64,000 nucleotides of DNA from Candidatus Viadribacter manganicus (GTDB lineage Bacteria > Pseudomonadota > Alphaproteobacteria > Caulobacterales > Aquidulcibacteraceae). The stretch is taken from NCBI RefSeq assembly GCF_001679665.1, contig NZ_CP013244.1:558001-622000 (forward strand), written 5' to 3'. Within the stretch, counting starts at the first letter, position 1. Each line of letters starts with the position of its first letter. Of the stretch, positions 9,521 to 18,844 are shown in pieces. Under the pieces are notes generated by a model that saw only the letters and a program-made list of their open reading frames with translations, did not search any database and had not been told where the DNA came from. Both the position numbers and the translations under genes were made by a program.

Positions 9521-9946
9521 TCACGGCGGTATCGTCAGTGCGCCGTCCGCTGAGAGCGGAAAGTACGGATTCCAGGCAACTTCCCAAAGGTGCCCATCAG
9601 GATCTGAAAAATACCCGGAGCGCCCGCCCCAGCTTGCGTCGTGGCCAAGCTTGGCGACCGAACCACCGGCGGCGACCGCCTCCGCGATCACCTCATCAAC
9701 TTGATGCTTCTCACGCACATTGTGCGCGATGGCGATGCCGCGAAACCCACTGCCTTCCGCCGAGACCTCAGCGTCACAAGCCAAGCTCTCAAGCGGAAAC
9801 AGGCAAAGCGCCACCGCACCTGCCTGCATGAACACGACTTGATCGCCGCCTTGCGACGACGCGCTGAAACCCAGTTTGGAGTAAAACGCCTTCGACCGGG
9901 TCAGATCACCAACACCGATCGTGATCAGAGAAACGCGCGGCTCCAT
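9521..9946 (-). CDS. VOC family (glyoxalase/bleomycin resistance-like) protein
   Basis: A 141-residue vicinal-oxygen-chelate protein made of two beta-alpha-beta-beta-beta modules. The first module reads SLITIGVGDLTRSKAFYSKLGF and the second ends with GRSGYFSDPDGHLWEVAWNP, in which His and Glu are typical metal ligands. The ATG at 9946 has a strong AGGAGAG site, better than the TTG six codons upstream. Substrate unknown. It lies downstream of recA on the same strand, with a gap of about 100 bases. Confidence 0.88.
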   Translation of the reverse strand: MEPRVSLITIGVGDLTRSKAFYSKLGFSASSQGGDQVVFMQAGAVALCLFPLESLACDAEVSAEGSGFRGIAIAHNVREKHQVDEVIAEAVAAGGSVAKLGHDASWGGRSGYFSDPDGHLWEVAWNPYFPLSADGALTIPP

Positions 9947-10044
9947 CGCCACTCTCCTAGGCAATCCGCCGGCCGGCCCGAAACGCGCCAGGGCATGGGG
10001 TCGGGTCGGCTAAACGTCCCGAACCGGCCAGCGAAACCTATTTC

Positions 10045-11127
10045 TCATTCGCCGTCGTCGGCGTCCTTAGCTTCTTCGTCGCTCGGCGGTGAATACATCG
10101 CATCCGCAACCGCCGCTGACTTGCCACGGATCTTGTCTTCAATCTCAATCGCCACGGCCTTGTTCTCTTTCAGGAACCGACGCGCCGCTTCCTTGCCTTG
10201 GCCTATCTTCTGAGACCCATAGGCGTACCAAGCGCCAGATTTATCGATGATGCCGGCCTTAACGCCGAGCTCGATCAACTCGCCGGTCTTCGAGATGCCT
10301 TCGCCGTAAATGATGTCGAACTGCACCTGCTTGAACGGCGGCGCGACCTTGTTCTTCACCACCTTCACGCGGGTCTCAGAACCCACGACTTCGTCACGTT
10401 CCTTGATCTGACCAGTGCGGCGAATGTCGAGGCGAACCGACGCGTAGAACTTCAGCGCGTTGCCACCGGTCGTGGTTTCCGGATTGCCGTACATCACGCC
10501 GATCTTCATGCGAATCTGGTTGATGAAGATCACCAGCGTCTTCGACTTGTTGATGGAAGCGGTGAGCTTGCGCAACGCCTGGCTCATCAGACGCGCCTGC
10601 AAGCCCGGCAGGCTATCGCCCATCTCGCCTTCGATTTCCGCGCGCGGCGTCAGCGCCGCAACCGAGTCAACCACCAGAACATCGATAGCGCCGGAGCGTA
10701 CAAGCGTGTCGGTGATTTCCAACGCCTGCTCGCCCGTATCTGGTTGCGAGACCAGCAGATCATCGAGATCGACGCCCAGCTTGCGCGCATAGATCGGGTC
10801 GAGCGCGTGTTCGGCGTCGACGAACGCGCAGACGCCACCGCTCTTTTGCGCTTCGGCGATGCAGTGCAGCGCCAGCGTCGTCTTGCCTGAAGATTCCGGG
10901 CCGTAAATTTCAACGATGCGGCCTTTGGGAAGGCCGCCAATGCCAAGCGCGATATCGAGCGAGAGCGAGCCCGTGGAGATCGCCTCGATCTCCATCGCCG
11001 GCTTTTCGCCAAGGCGCATCACCGAGCCTTTGCCGAACGCCTGATCGATCTGCTTCAGCGCGGCAGAGAGGGCCTTTTGCTTGTCCGTTTCCACCGCTTC
11101 CTCAACAAGCTTCAGCTTCGATGCCAT
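10045..11127 (-). CDS. recA: recombinase A
   Basis: ATP-dependent strand-exchange protein and co-protease for LexA in the SOS response. The 360 residues include Walker A GPESSGKT at about 76-83, the Walker B strand [10 protein letters not shown], the family signature [11 protein letters not shown], and the acidic C-terminal tail typical of RecA. An alphaproteobacterial LexA site lies about 95 bases upstream of the ATG (11223-11237), so expression is probably SOS-controlled. Confidence 0.98.
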   Translation of the reverse strand: MASKLKLVEEAVETDKQKALSAALKQIDQAFGKGSVMRLGEKPAMEIEAISTGSLSLDIALGIGGLPKGRIVEIYGPESSGKTTLALHCIAEAQKSGGVCAFVDAEHALDPIYARKLGVDLDDLLVSQPDTGEQALEITDTLVRSGAIDVLVVDSVAALTPRAEIEGEMGDSLPGLQARLMSQALRKLTASINKSKTLVIFINQIRMKIGVMYGNPETTTGGNALKFYASVRLDIRRTGQIKERDEVVGSETRVKVVKNKVAPPFKQVQFDIIYGEGISKTGELIELGVKAGIIDKSGAWYAYGSQKIGQGKEAARRFLKENKAVAIEIEDKIRGKSAAVADAMYSPPSDEEAKDADDGE

Positions 11128-11222
11128 CTCTCACGCCCTCCATTTGGCCTCGAGTCCAGCTCTAAAGGCCATCAGCCAACCCATACGCCGCTGCAGAATC
11201 GTTTGTACCGCGTTTGTTCTTG

Positions 11223-11237
11223 GAACACAAGCAGAAC
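11223..11237 (-). promoter_or_regulatory. LexA (SOS) box upstream of recA
   Basis: On the minus strand the sequence is GTTCTGCTTGTGTTC, an exact GTTC-N7-GTTC direct repeat, which is the LexA site of alphaproteobacteria (not the Escherichia palindrome). It is placed correctly for repression of recA. Confidence 0.82.
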
Positions 11238-11385
11238 ATCCGGCAGTTTGAACGCCGCTTCGAGGCCTCTCATGGGGGGATTCGCCGCCGGGTGGGTTAA
11301 GGCGGAGGCCTTCTGATCGCGCTTGTTTCGCGCCGGCCGCGCACGCGTTAAGTAATTTCGAGTGAGAAACGGAGAGGATCGTCTG

Positions 11386-11619
11386 ATGGCTCAGTCCTTG
11401 GCGCCCATTCCACCGCGCGGCGACGTTCCGGCCACGTTGGAATCCGTCAGCTCCTTCCGTGTGAAGACGGCCGCGCTCTCGCGCCCGGCTGGGCCAATCC
11501 AAAAGCCGGATCCGAACATGGTGCTGGTCACCGCCCCCGATGGCGGCGTGGTCGTCTATCCGCCCAGCGAGAAGCTCGCGATCCTCGCTGCGCGTAGACT
11601 CCCGAGGATCAATCGCTAG
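11386..11619 (+). CDS. hypothetical protein, 77 aa
   Basis: The ATG follows GGAGAGG by eight bases, a good ribosome site. The protein is proline-rich at the N-terminus (SLAPIPPRGDVPATLE), with a middle strand pair (NMVLVTAPDGGVVVYPPSEK) and a basic end (LAARRLPRINR). No signal peptide or membrane segment. It is divergent from recA and directly upstream of the broken exported-protein gene. Not recognised. Confidence 0.55.
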   Translation: MAQSLAPIPPRGDVPATLESVSSFRVKTAALSRPAGPIQKPDPNMVLVTAPDGGVVVYPPSEKLAILAARRLPRINR

Positions 11620-11626
11620 CGCCGAT

Positions 11627-12188
11627 ATGAAGCCGCGCGACAAGCTGCTGGCAGGGCTTGGCCTCGGCGCGACTGCTTTGCTCTGCGCCTACACCGCGCA
11701 CTTCATCTATGCGATCGTCGTCGCAGTCTTTTTCACGGTCAGCCCTGAGGCTCAGTCACAAGGCAATTGGTGGCTGGCCAACGGCCTCAGCACCAGCATC
11801 GAAACTGCACTGGGCGATGACGCGCCCGCTACGCTTGCAAACAATTGCTCGCCGCCAATGGAAGGTCTTGCGCCGGCGCCGGAGTGCATATTTGTACGCG
11901 GCGCAAGCGGCGGCCCAGGATGCAAGATCAGCGCGTGCTGGCCGTTATCACCGAGACCTCACGCCAATCGTGCCTCTACATCGGCTCGGGCAGCGGCTTT
12001 CGAACCGTTCCCGGCGCCGTTCGCCTGCACCTGATTGGCGCCTACAGGCGCGCACGGCCCCTCTCACAATCTGCGTGATTGTCGAGGAAGCGGACCAATA
12101 CCGGCTCGCCTTTGCAATCCGCCACGGCGAGTACATACGCGACCGTTGGTGCGAAAACGTCTGGGCCCTGCGACCAGCAGATCGCTAA
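11627..12188 (+). pseudogene. probable exported protein gene broken by two frameshifts
   Basis: The first frame opens with MKPRDKLLAGLGLGATAL, a basic start and a hydrophobic signal or anchor, and reads sensibly to about 11920 (LGDDAPATLANNCSPP, ECIFVRGASGG). Protein-like sequence then continues in the next frame (RVLAVITETSRQSCLYIGSG, to about 12045) and finally in the third frame (PLTICVIVEEADQYRLAF, ending in TAA at 12186-12188). Both jumps are in the same direction, as two single-base losses would give. Sequencing error or true decay cannot be separated here. The gene end overlaps the pirin gene end by a few bases. Confidence 0.42.
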
Positions 12189-13057
12189 GCAAACGCCCGC
12201 ACGTCGCCGAACTTGCCTGCGTTGAAATCGGTGACTGCCTGACGCAGCTCCGCTTGCGTGTTCATCACGAACGGTCCGTACCACGCCACCGGTTCATCGA
12301 TCGGCTCGCCGCTCAAGATCAGCACTTTCGCGTCGCTTTGCGCCTCAAGCTCAATCGCGCCACCTTCACGCTCAAAGATCGCAAACTGCGCCTCGCGCGC
12401 GACATCGTCACCATTGAGCTTCACCGCCCCGCTCTGCACCAGCACAGCCAACGTATACCCTTCCGGCACGTCGAACGAAGCCTTGGCGCCTGCGCTCAAA
12501 CGTACGTCCCAAATGTTGATCGGCGTGAACGTCCGCGCCGACCCTCGCGCACCCGCATACTCGCCCGCGATCACACGCACACGTCCCGCACCATGCGCCA
12601 ACTCAACCTGCGGAATCTCACCATCCATCAAAGTCTGATACCCCGGCGGGCCCATCTTGTCCTTCGCCGGCAGGTTCACCCAAAGCTGCACCATTTCCAT
12701 CGTGCCGCCGTTCTTCGTGAACGCCGCCGAATGAAACTCCTCATGGAGAATGCCGGACGCCGCCGTCATCCATTGCACATCGCCCGGCCCGATGTGGCCG
12801 CCATTGCCAGTACTATCGCGGTGATCGACTTCGCCAGAATAGACGATTGTCACCGTCTCGAAGCCGCGATGGGGGTGCACGCCGACACCGCGCTTTTGCG
12901 GCGCGGGCGCGAACGCGGTCGGCGGCGCATAGTCCAGCAGAATGAACGGCGACAGCAGCGCGCCGTGGGTCTGCGGCGAGAACATCGAACGCACCGGAAA
13001 GCCATCGCCCACCCAGTGCGGGCGCGGTGCGTGCTGAACAATGACCAGCTTTCTCAT
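12185..13057 (-). CDS. pirin family protein
   Basis: A bicupin of 290 residues. The N-terminal cupin carries the iron ligands in HPHRGFETVTIV, DHRDSTGN and SGILHEE, as in human pirin and bacterial YhhW, some of which act as quercetinases. The C-terminal cupin lacks clear ligands, as usual. GAGAGG lies ten bases before the ATG. Substrate and role in this organism are not evident. Confidence 0.92.
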   Translation of the reverse strand: MRKLVIVQHAPRPHWVGDGFPVRSMFSPQTHGALLSPFILLDYAPPTAFAPAPQKRGVGVHPHRGFETVTIVYSGEVDHRDSTGNGGHIGPGDVQWMTAASGILHEEFHSAAFTKNGGTMEMVQLWVNLPAKDKMGPPGYQTLMDGEIPQVELAHGAGRVRVIAGEYAGARGSARTFTPINIWDVRLSAGAKASFDVPEGYTLAVLVQSGAVKLNGDDVAREAQFAIFEREGGAIELEAQSDAKVLILSGEPIDEPVAWYGPFVMNTQAELRQAVTDFNAGKFGDVRAFA

Positions 13058-13127
13058 GGCGTGAACCTCTCACGCCAGAAATATGCGCCCCACGCCCCAG
13101 CGCAATAAGGCACATGGATGAGACTGC

Positions 13128-14642
13128 TTAAGCCGTCGCGCTCAGCCAAGCCGCGCATGCCTGGCGCGCCTCCGCGTCGGTCTGCGCCAGCGGGCAGACC
13201 TCTGCCATCCGCGTCCGCAACCGCACCAGCACGGCCGCACCATCGTTGCGAGCAGCCCACGTCCGCAGCGCCGTCTCAAGCCGCGCGAACCGCATCCGCG
13301 TGCGCTGATGATAACTGTCCGGGCTTGTCGCTAATTCATCAATGATCGCATCTACCGCGCGCTCAACCTGCGCGGCGTCCTCAGGTGCAAACCGCGTGAC
13401 ACCGATCGCGTAATTTGCGCCCCATTGCACACGCGAAGCGGGACCGACAGATGTTTCGAAGCCTTGCCGCAACCAATCCAGCGCGCGCGCTTTGTCACCG
13501 CGCTCTTCAGCCAGATCCGCCAAGATCGGCATATAATAAAAGGGTGTCGCGCTGCGCTCAAGTTCTGCAACCAAGAGCCGTTCAGCACCGGCGGCGTCTC
13601 CAACATCGTCCAGCAATCCCGCCGCCACATAGATCGCTGACTGGCGCTCAAACGGCGTCTCGGCGGCTTCATCCACCCATGCCGCACGCGCGCGTACTTT
13701 CGTCACCAGAGCCGCCGGGAATGGCTCATCTTCACCAATAGCTGCTCGTGCGATTTCGATTTCAGCGTTGATCGTCGAAACACGATCGCTGATCGGCAAA
13801 TTCTCCACCGCATAGAGCTGATCCAGCGCCCCCACCAAGGAGGCCTGCAACTGCCCGCGCGCGTTATCGCCTAAGCGCGCCGTGAGTTCGGCCCCGTCCT
13901 CAATCAGCACATCCCGATTGGCGCGCACTTCACCAGCGTTTGCGAGCACCGCCTCCAGCACGCTCTGCAGTTGCGTCCGTTGCGAACCGGTGAGCGCCAC
14001 GTCCTGATCCGCTAAAGCAAGTGACAGCAATTGGAAGCGCCGCGCCAAAGCCGGCGTGGGGGCATTCGCCGCCAGTCTCTGCAAGACGCCAGCACGCTCC
14101 GCTTCCGGCACAATGCGATCGGTGTCGACCTCCCAGCCATAGCCGGAAACCAACGTCCAGTCCTCCGCGCTCAATCGCTGCGGCTGCGCCTGCGCTCGCA
14201 CGATCAGGTCCGCGACACTGCTCTGACTTCTGCGCGCCGCCGCCAAGGCTTGCGCAATCTCCTGAGGATCACCACCACCCGAAAGCCGCGTGATCTCAGT
14301 GCGATCAGTGCGCAAAATGATCAAAGTCGGATAGCCTTGGATAGCAAACTGCTCACCCCAGAGCTGTGCGCCGCGCGAGTCCCCATCTAAATAAACTGGA
14401 ACGAAGTCCTGCGTCTGGCGCACGAACGCCGCGTCCTGAAACAGCGTCGCCTTCAAACGATTGCATGGCGGGCACCATACAGCGCCCCAGTACAGCAATA
14501 CCGGCTTGCCGGTTTGGGCAGCCTCCTGCAGCGCTTCTTCGACATCGCCGTGACGCCAAGCAATTTCCGTCGGCGCTTGCGGCGTGCACGACGCGACATG
14601 CATCAGGCCAAACACTGAGAGAGCAAGCAAGACAGAGCGCAT
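13128..14642 (-). CDS. thioredoxin-fold lipoprotein with helical repeat C-terminus
   Basis: A 504-residue exported protein. The N-terminus is a lipoprotein signal with VASC (Cys at 19). Residues about 30-140 form a thioredoxin-like domain with GAVWCPPCNRLK (Cys57, Cys60) and the cis-Pro GYPTLIIL, similar to DsbD-gamma/thioredoxin_7 domains. The remaining 350 residues are alpha-helical with TPR-like periodicity (YYMPILADLAEERGDKARAL). It probably acts on periplasmic thiols or as a redox chaperone; the partner is not visible nearby. Confidence 0.8.
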   Translation of the reverse strand: MRSVLLALSVFGLMHVASCTPQAPTEIAWRHGDVEEALQEAAQTGKPVLLYWGAVWCPPCNRLKATLFQDAAFVRQTQDFVPVYLDGDSRGAQLWGEQFAIQGYPTLIILRTDRTEITRLSGGGDPQEIAQALAAARRSQSSVADLIVRAQAQPQRLSAEDWTLVSGYGWEVDTDRIVPEAERAGVLQRLAANAPTPALARRFQLLSLALADQDVALTGSQRTQLQSVLEAVLANAGEVRANRDVLIEDGAELTARLGDNARGQLQASLVGALDQLYAVENLPISDRVSTINAEIEIARAAIGEDEPFPAALVTKVRARAAWVDEAAETPFERQSAIYVAAGLLDDVGDAAGAERLLVAELERSATPFYYMPILADLAEERGDKARALDWLRQGFETSVGPASRVQWGANYAIGVTRFAPEDAAQVERAVDAIIDELATSPDSYHQRTRMRFARLETALRTWAARNDGAAVLVRLRTRMAEVCPLAQTDAEARQACAAWLSATA

Positions 14643-14699
14643 GCGTCGAGTCTAACAGCCACCCGCGCCACGCTTAACTTCACTCTGACATTAGCAAAA

Positions 14700-15143
14700 C
14701 TAAACCCGGGCGACCACGCCGCTCCACGCAGCCAACGCGCGCGCCAATATTTCAGCGTGATCAAACGCCAACTCCGGCAACGCTGACAACGAATGCCAGC
14801 GCGCGTCTGCAGCGTCATCAGCTCCGCCGACGTCCGCCGCGCCATCGGCCACGCCCCAAAACGTCAGCGACAAAGAGCGCTGCCGTGGATCGCGATCGAC
14901 CGCATCGAAATAGTGCAAGAACTGGAGATCAACGCCGCGAAGGCCCGTCTCTTCCGCCAACTCTCTGTGCGCGCCATCCACGCAGCTTTCGTCGATCTCT
15001 ACGAAGCCGCCCGGCAGCGCCCACTTGCCCGCATAGGGCGCGCCGCCGCGCTGGATCAGCAACACCGACGGCGCGTCGCCACCGCGAAACACAACCGCAT
15101 CCACCGTCACAGCGATCTGCGGATACTTATAAGTGTAGGACAT
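14700..15143 (-). CDS. NUDIX hydrolase, ADP-ribose pyrophosphatase-like
   Basis: Hydrolyses a nucleoside diphosphate linked to another group. The Nudix box is complete: GGFVEIDESCVDGAHRELAE followed by ETGLRG. Strong similarity of layout to the NrtR/ADP-ribose type (DAVVFRGGDAPSVLLIQRGG at the N-terminus), but without the winged-helix regulator part. The ATG at 15143 overlaps nothing and sits 8 bases after the cckA stop; an earlier in-frame start would run into cckA. Confidence 0.9.
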   Translation of the reverse strand: MSYTYKYPQIAVTVDAVVFRGGDAPSVLLIQRGGAPYAGKWALPGGFVEIDESCVDGAHRELAEETGLRGVDLQFLHYFDAVDRDPRQRSLSLTFWGVADGAADVGGADDAADARWHSLSALPELAFDHAEILARALAAWSGVVARV

Positions 15144-15150
15144 CGCGCCC

Positions 15151-17745
15151 CTAAGCCGCCGCAAGCAGCTCCTTCACGCGCCCAACCAGCTGCTCCATCG
15201 TCACCGGCTTGGACATGTAGTGCACCGGATAGTTCTCCAGCATGTCGCTGAAACTTTCAGGCGCGTAGCCGGAAAGGAAGAGAACCTTGGCGTTGCCGAT
15301 CATCGCCGGATCGGCTTCCTGCAGCATCTCTGGGCCGGTCATGATCGGCATCGAGACGTCAGAAATGATGATGTCGAACGCACCCGGCTTGGCGCTCATG
15401 ATGTCGAGCGCTTCTTGTCCATCGCCCGCCTCTTCGACTTCATACCCACACTCTTTCAAGTTGCGGACGGTCGCGCGGCGCACCGGCACAAGATCTTCGA
15501 CGAACAGGATCTTGCCACGCCCCGACACATCCTTCGGCTGCGGCGCGATCAGTGCGCGTTCCTTCGCGGCGATCTCGTCGAGCTCCTCCTGGGTCGGGGT
15601 GTATTCCGGCAGGAAGATGCGGAACGTCGTGCCGACGCCAACCTTCGACGTGAAGAAGATGTAGCCGCCCGATTGCTTGATGATGCCGTAACTGGTCGCC
15701 AACCCAAGACCGGTGCCTTTGCCCGCTTCCTTGGTCGAGTGATACGGGCGGAAGATCTTCGCCGCGTGCTCCGGCTTAATGCCCCCGCCTGTGTCTTCGA
15801 CTTCAATCATCACGTACTTGCCGTCTTCCATCGGCGTGTGGCCCATGGCGCGCGCGGCCGTCGCTTCGATCACCGACGTCCGGATCATCAATTTGCCATC
15901 GCGCGCGATCGGCGAGCCCTTCGGCGTCATCGCGTCGCGCGCGTTGGTGGCAAGGTTCACGATCACGCGCTCAAGCTGGGTCTTGTCGACCTTCACGTAC
16001 GGCAGATCGCGGCCGTGACGGATTTCAGTCTGCACTGCCGCACCCATGACGCGGCGGATCAACTCCTGCTTGGAACCAAGGAAGTCGCCCACATCGAACA
16101 CTTCGCGCGCGAACGTCTGCTGACGCGCATAAGCGCGTAGCATTTCAGAAAGCTCCTTTGCGGTCGTGGCGTGGTCGGAAATTTCCTTCAGCATCGGATA
16201 ATCGGCGTCGCCAACCGGGTGGCGGCGCAGCAGATACGAGCACGTCTGCATCACCACCGTCAGCAGATTGTTGAAGTCGTGCGCAACGCCGGCGGCAAGT
16301 TCGCCGATTTCACGCATCTTTTCCGACTGCGCCAGACGCGTCTCCAGCTCACGCTGCTGGCTGACGTTGGTGATGTAGGCCAATGCGCGTCCATCGGCGC
16401 CGCGCGCCAATTGCACGTGCACGGCTGTCGGCGGCGCCGTCGCCAACTGAATTTCAATCGGATCGTTCATCGCCTGGCGCAAACGATGCGCCAACGCCGC
16501 CGGACCTTCCGACGCATCGAACAGGTCAACGAACGCCGCGCTCGGTGTCGAGCGGCCTTGCGTCATTTCCATCAGCGAAGCGTTTGAATCCAGCACCGCC
16601 GCCGAACCTGGATCGATGCCATCCAACACCGCGACGCCGAACGGCGCCTGCGCAAAGACGCCATCGGCGCTCGACGTATCAACGCTGCGCGCCGCCACGG
16701 TGCCTTCCGGCGATTCCGCATCGGAGAAGAACACCAGACCACGCACCGCGCCGTCGATGTCATCCATCGGCACGAAGCTCAGCACGCTCGCTTGCGTCTC
16801 TTGGCCGTCAATGCCCTTCAGCGTCACCTTGGCGCGCGAAGGGCCAAAGCCGCGACGATCGCGGCGGATCAAGCGGCTCGCGTCCTCCTTGATCATGTCT
16901 TTGACACGCAGCAATTGCGGATCATCGCCCAGGCCAAGCACAGCCCGCAACGAGCGGTTCATGTAGATCAGCTGGCCATCGGCCTTCGCGGCAAAGAAGC
17001 CCACTGGCGAGTCATCCAGGAAGAGCTGGCGCCCGTCATCGGCGCCTTCGCCCTGCTCAGCCGCACCAAGCTCGCGCAACCGCCACAGCACGTGTCCACC
17101 CGGGATCGGACCCACGCACGCTTCATAACGCGCATGCTTGCCGGTGATCGCCGCCGTCGCCGGCAATTCTTCGCGCCGCGTTTGGCCAAGCTGCGCCGCC
17201 TTCGACAAACGGAACATCGGCGCCGACAGCATCGGGTCCGCGCCGAACAGGCGGCTCATCATCGGCGGACGATCGCTCTCGCCCAAAATGCCCGCAGCTT
17301 CCGCGATCTCAAGATAGCCGTGGTTCGCCCTCAGCGGTGAGAGGTGCGCATCGGTAATGAGCGCCGCTTCATCGAGCGCCGAGACGAATGCAAACTCATC
17401 GCGTCCGCCCAGCAGCGAGTTCGCCGCGATCGCGCCGCGCTCGGGAAATGCGCCAACCCGGCGCCCGGCGCCGCGCGACATCCAGAAGAACAACACCAAG
17501 CCCGCAGCCGCAAGCAGGATCAGCAACACGGCGCCGGCCTGCCCCACCGCTTGGCCCGCCGTCAGCGCGACGCCTGCCGCGCCCAGTCCTACGGCGACCG
17601 AGAACCAGAACAGGATTTGAAGCGGATCAAGCCGCCCGCCGCTGCGCGGCGCCGGGGATTGGGTTTCGTCGGTCATTTGAACGCCAATTGACCCCGATTC
17701 GCCCTTGCGAGCACGGTCGCCACTCATGGGAAATCCATCCGCCAT
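15151..17745 (-). CDS. cckA: hybrid sensor histidine kinase CckA
   Basis: Bifunctional kinase/phosphatase at the head of the CckA-ChpT-CtrA cell-cycle phosphorelay, inner membrane. An 864-residue protein: two membrane helices (about 41-63 and 68-89), a long PAS-containing region (about 190-470), the dimerisation domain with GVAHDFNNLL (phospho-acceptor His489), the ATPase domain with LATNARDAM, EDTGGGI and GTGLGL, and a C-terminal receiver (about 744-864) with IISDVSMP (Asp796) and MSKPV. The ATG at 17745 follows GGAGAAG. The position behind flhB matches the Caulobacter arrangement. It is longer than the roughly 690-residue Caulobacter protein, mainly in the region before the His. Confidence 0.93.
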   Translation of the reverse strand: MADGFPMSGDRARKGESGSIGVQMTDETQSPAPRSGGRLDPLQILFWFSVAVGLGAAGVALTAGQAVGQAGAVLLILLAAAGLVLFFWMSRGAGRRVGAFPERGAIAANSLLGGRDEFAFVSALDEAALITDAHLSPLRANHGYLEIAEAAGILGESDRPPMMSRLFGADPMLSAPMFRLSKAAQLGQTRREELPATAAITGKHARYEACVGPIPGGHVLWRLRELGAAEQGEGADDGRQLFLDDSPVGFFAAKADGQLIYMNRSLRAVLGLGDDPQLLRVKDMIKEDASRLIRRDRRGFGPSRAKVTLKGIDGQETQASVLSFVPMDDIDGAVRGLVFFSDAESPEGTVAARSVDTSSADGVFAQAPFGVAVLDGIDPGSAAVLDSNASLMEMTQGRSTPSAAFVDLFDASEGPAALAHRLRQAMNDPIEIQLATAPPTAVHVQLARGADGRALAYITNVSQQRELETRLAQSEKMREIGELAAGVAHDFNNLLTVVMQTCSYLLRRHPVGDADYPMLKEISDHATTAKELSEMLRAYARQQTFAREVFDVGDFLGSKQELIRRVMGAAVQTEIRHGRDLPYVKVDKTQLERVIVNLATNARDAMTPKGSPIARDGKLMIRTSVIEATAARAMGHTPMEDGKYVMIEVEDTGGGIKPEHAAKIFRPYHSTKEAGKGTGLGLATSYGIIKQSGGYIFFTSKVGVGTTFRIFLPEYTPTQEELDEIAAKERALIAPQPKDVSGRGKILFVEDLVPVRRATVRNLKECGYEVEEAGDGQEALDIMSAKPGAFDIIISDVSMPIMTGPEMLQEADPAMIGNAKVLFLSGYAPESFSDMLENYPVHYMSKPVTMEQLVGRVKELLAAA

Positions 17746-17758
17746 CGGGCTTCTCCGC

Positions 17759-18841
17759 TCATAAACTGCTGCGACGGCGGCCGCGCCGCCGGGCCAGACG
17801 CATGACAAAGCCAATGACCTTCGCCACAGCCTCGTAATGTTCCTTTGGAATTGGTTGATCCAACTCGGCCGTGGCGAACAATGCCCGCGCCAAGGGTGGA
17901 TCTTCCACAATCGGAATGTCGTGCTCGTTCGCGACTTCCCGAATTCGTAACGCCACCGCATCGACGCCCATCGCCAGACAAATCGGCGCAGGCGTAGTGA
18001 TCGGATCGTATTTCAGCGCCACCGCGTAGTGAGTCGGGTTCGTAATGATCACGCTCGCCTGCGGCACGTTCTGCATCATGCGCTGGCGTGAGCGCTGCAT
18101 GCGAATCTGGCGCAGCTTCGCCTTGACCATCGGATCACCGTCTTGTTGGCGGTGTTCTTCCTTGATCTCGCGCGGGCTCATGCGCTGGCGCTTCATGTAG
18201 GACTGGCGCGTGAATACGTAATCCAGAACCGCGATCATCGCCGACGCACTCGTCAGTGCGATCAGCATGGCGACGACGCGATCTTGCACGTAAGGCAACA
18301 GCGCCGCGACATCGAGCAGCGGCATGTTTTCCAGCGTCGAGTCCTTCGGCCACAGCGCCCACAACATCACGCCGCCGACAACACCGAGCTTCGCGAGAGA
18401 CTTGAGGAACGAAGCGCCAGCGGCTTTGCCGAAAACGCGCTTGAAGCCCTCCATCGGATTGAGCTTATCAAGCTTGGGCGTGAGCTTGTCGGCGGTGAAT
18501 GTCGCCTTGTCTTGCAGGTAACGCGAAGCAACGCCGGCGCCCGCCAGCGCAAGGCACGCAAGCCCGAAGATCGCCAGCAGCTTCAGTCCGATCTGACCAA
18601 GGATCGCTTCAAGCGCGCCAGGCTGCGTCGAGAACTGATCGGGCATCGACAGGAAGCCGATGAACGCGTGCGCCATTTGCGACGCGATCGGCCCCGCCAT
18701 GAACGAGACGATCGCGGTCAGCGCAACCAGCGAAAGCGCAGTGCTGACTTCGGGCGTGTAGATGATGTCGCCCTTTTCGCGCGCCTGCTCGAGTTTTCGC
18801 GGTGTCGGCTCTTCTGTTTTATCGTCGTCATCTGCCGCCAT
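17759..18841 (-). CDS. flhB: flagellar type III export protein FlhB
   Basis: Switches export specificity from rod/hook to filament substrates at the flagellar export gate. The 360 residues include an N-terminal acidic stretch and KTEEPTPRKLEQAREKG, four membrane helices, a cytoplasmic helix (KRQRMSPREIKEEHRQQDGD), and the autocleavage site NPTH (268-271) followed by YAVALKYDP. The start lies three bases after the fliR stop. Confidence 0.97.
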   Translation of the reverse strand: MAADDDDKTEEPTPRKLEQAREKGDIIYTPEVSTALSLVALTAIVSFMAGPIASQMAHAFIGFLSMPDQFSTQPGALEAILGQIGLKLLAIFGLACLALAGAGVASRYLQDKATFTADKLTPKLDKLNPMEGFKRVFGKAAGASFLKSLAKLGVVGGVMLWALWPKDSTLENMPLLDVAALLPYVQDRVVAMLIALTSASAMIAVLDYVFTRQSYMKRQRMSPREIKEEHRQQDGDPMVKAKLRQIRMQRSRQRMMQNVPQASVIITNPTHYAVALKYDPITTPAPICLAMGVDAVALRIREVANEHDIPIVEDPPLARALFATAELDQPIPKEHYEAVAKVIGFVMRLARRRGRRRSSL

Positions 18842-18844
18842 GCG

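Noticed and set aside
11627..12188. Programmed frameshifting
   Set aside because: No slippery heptamer with downstream stem at either jump, and two shifts in one gene would be exceptional.
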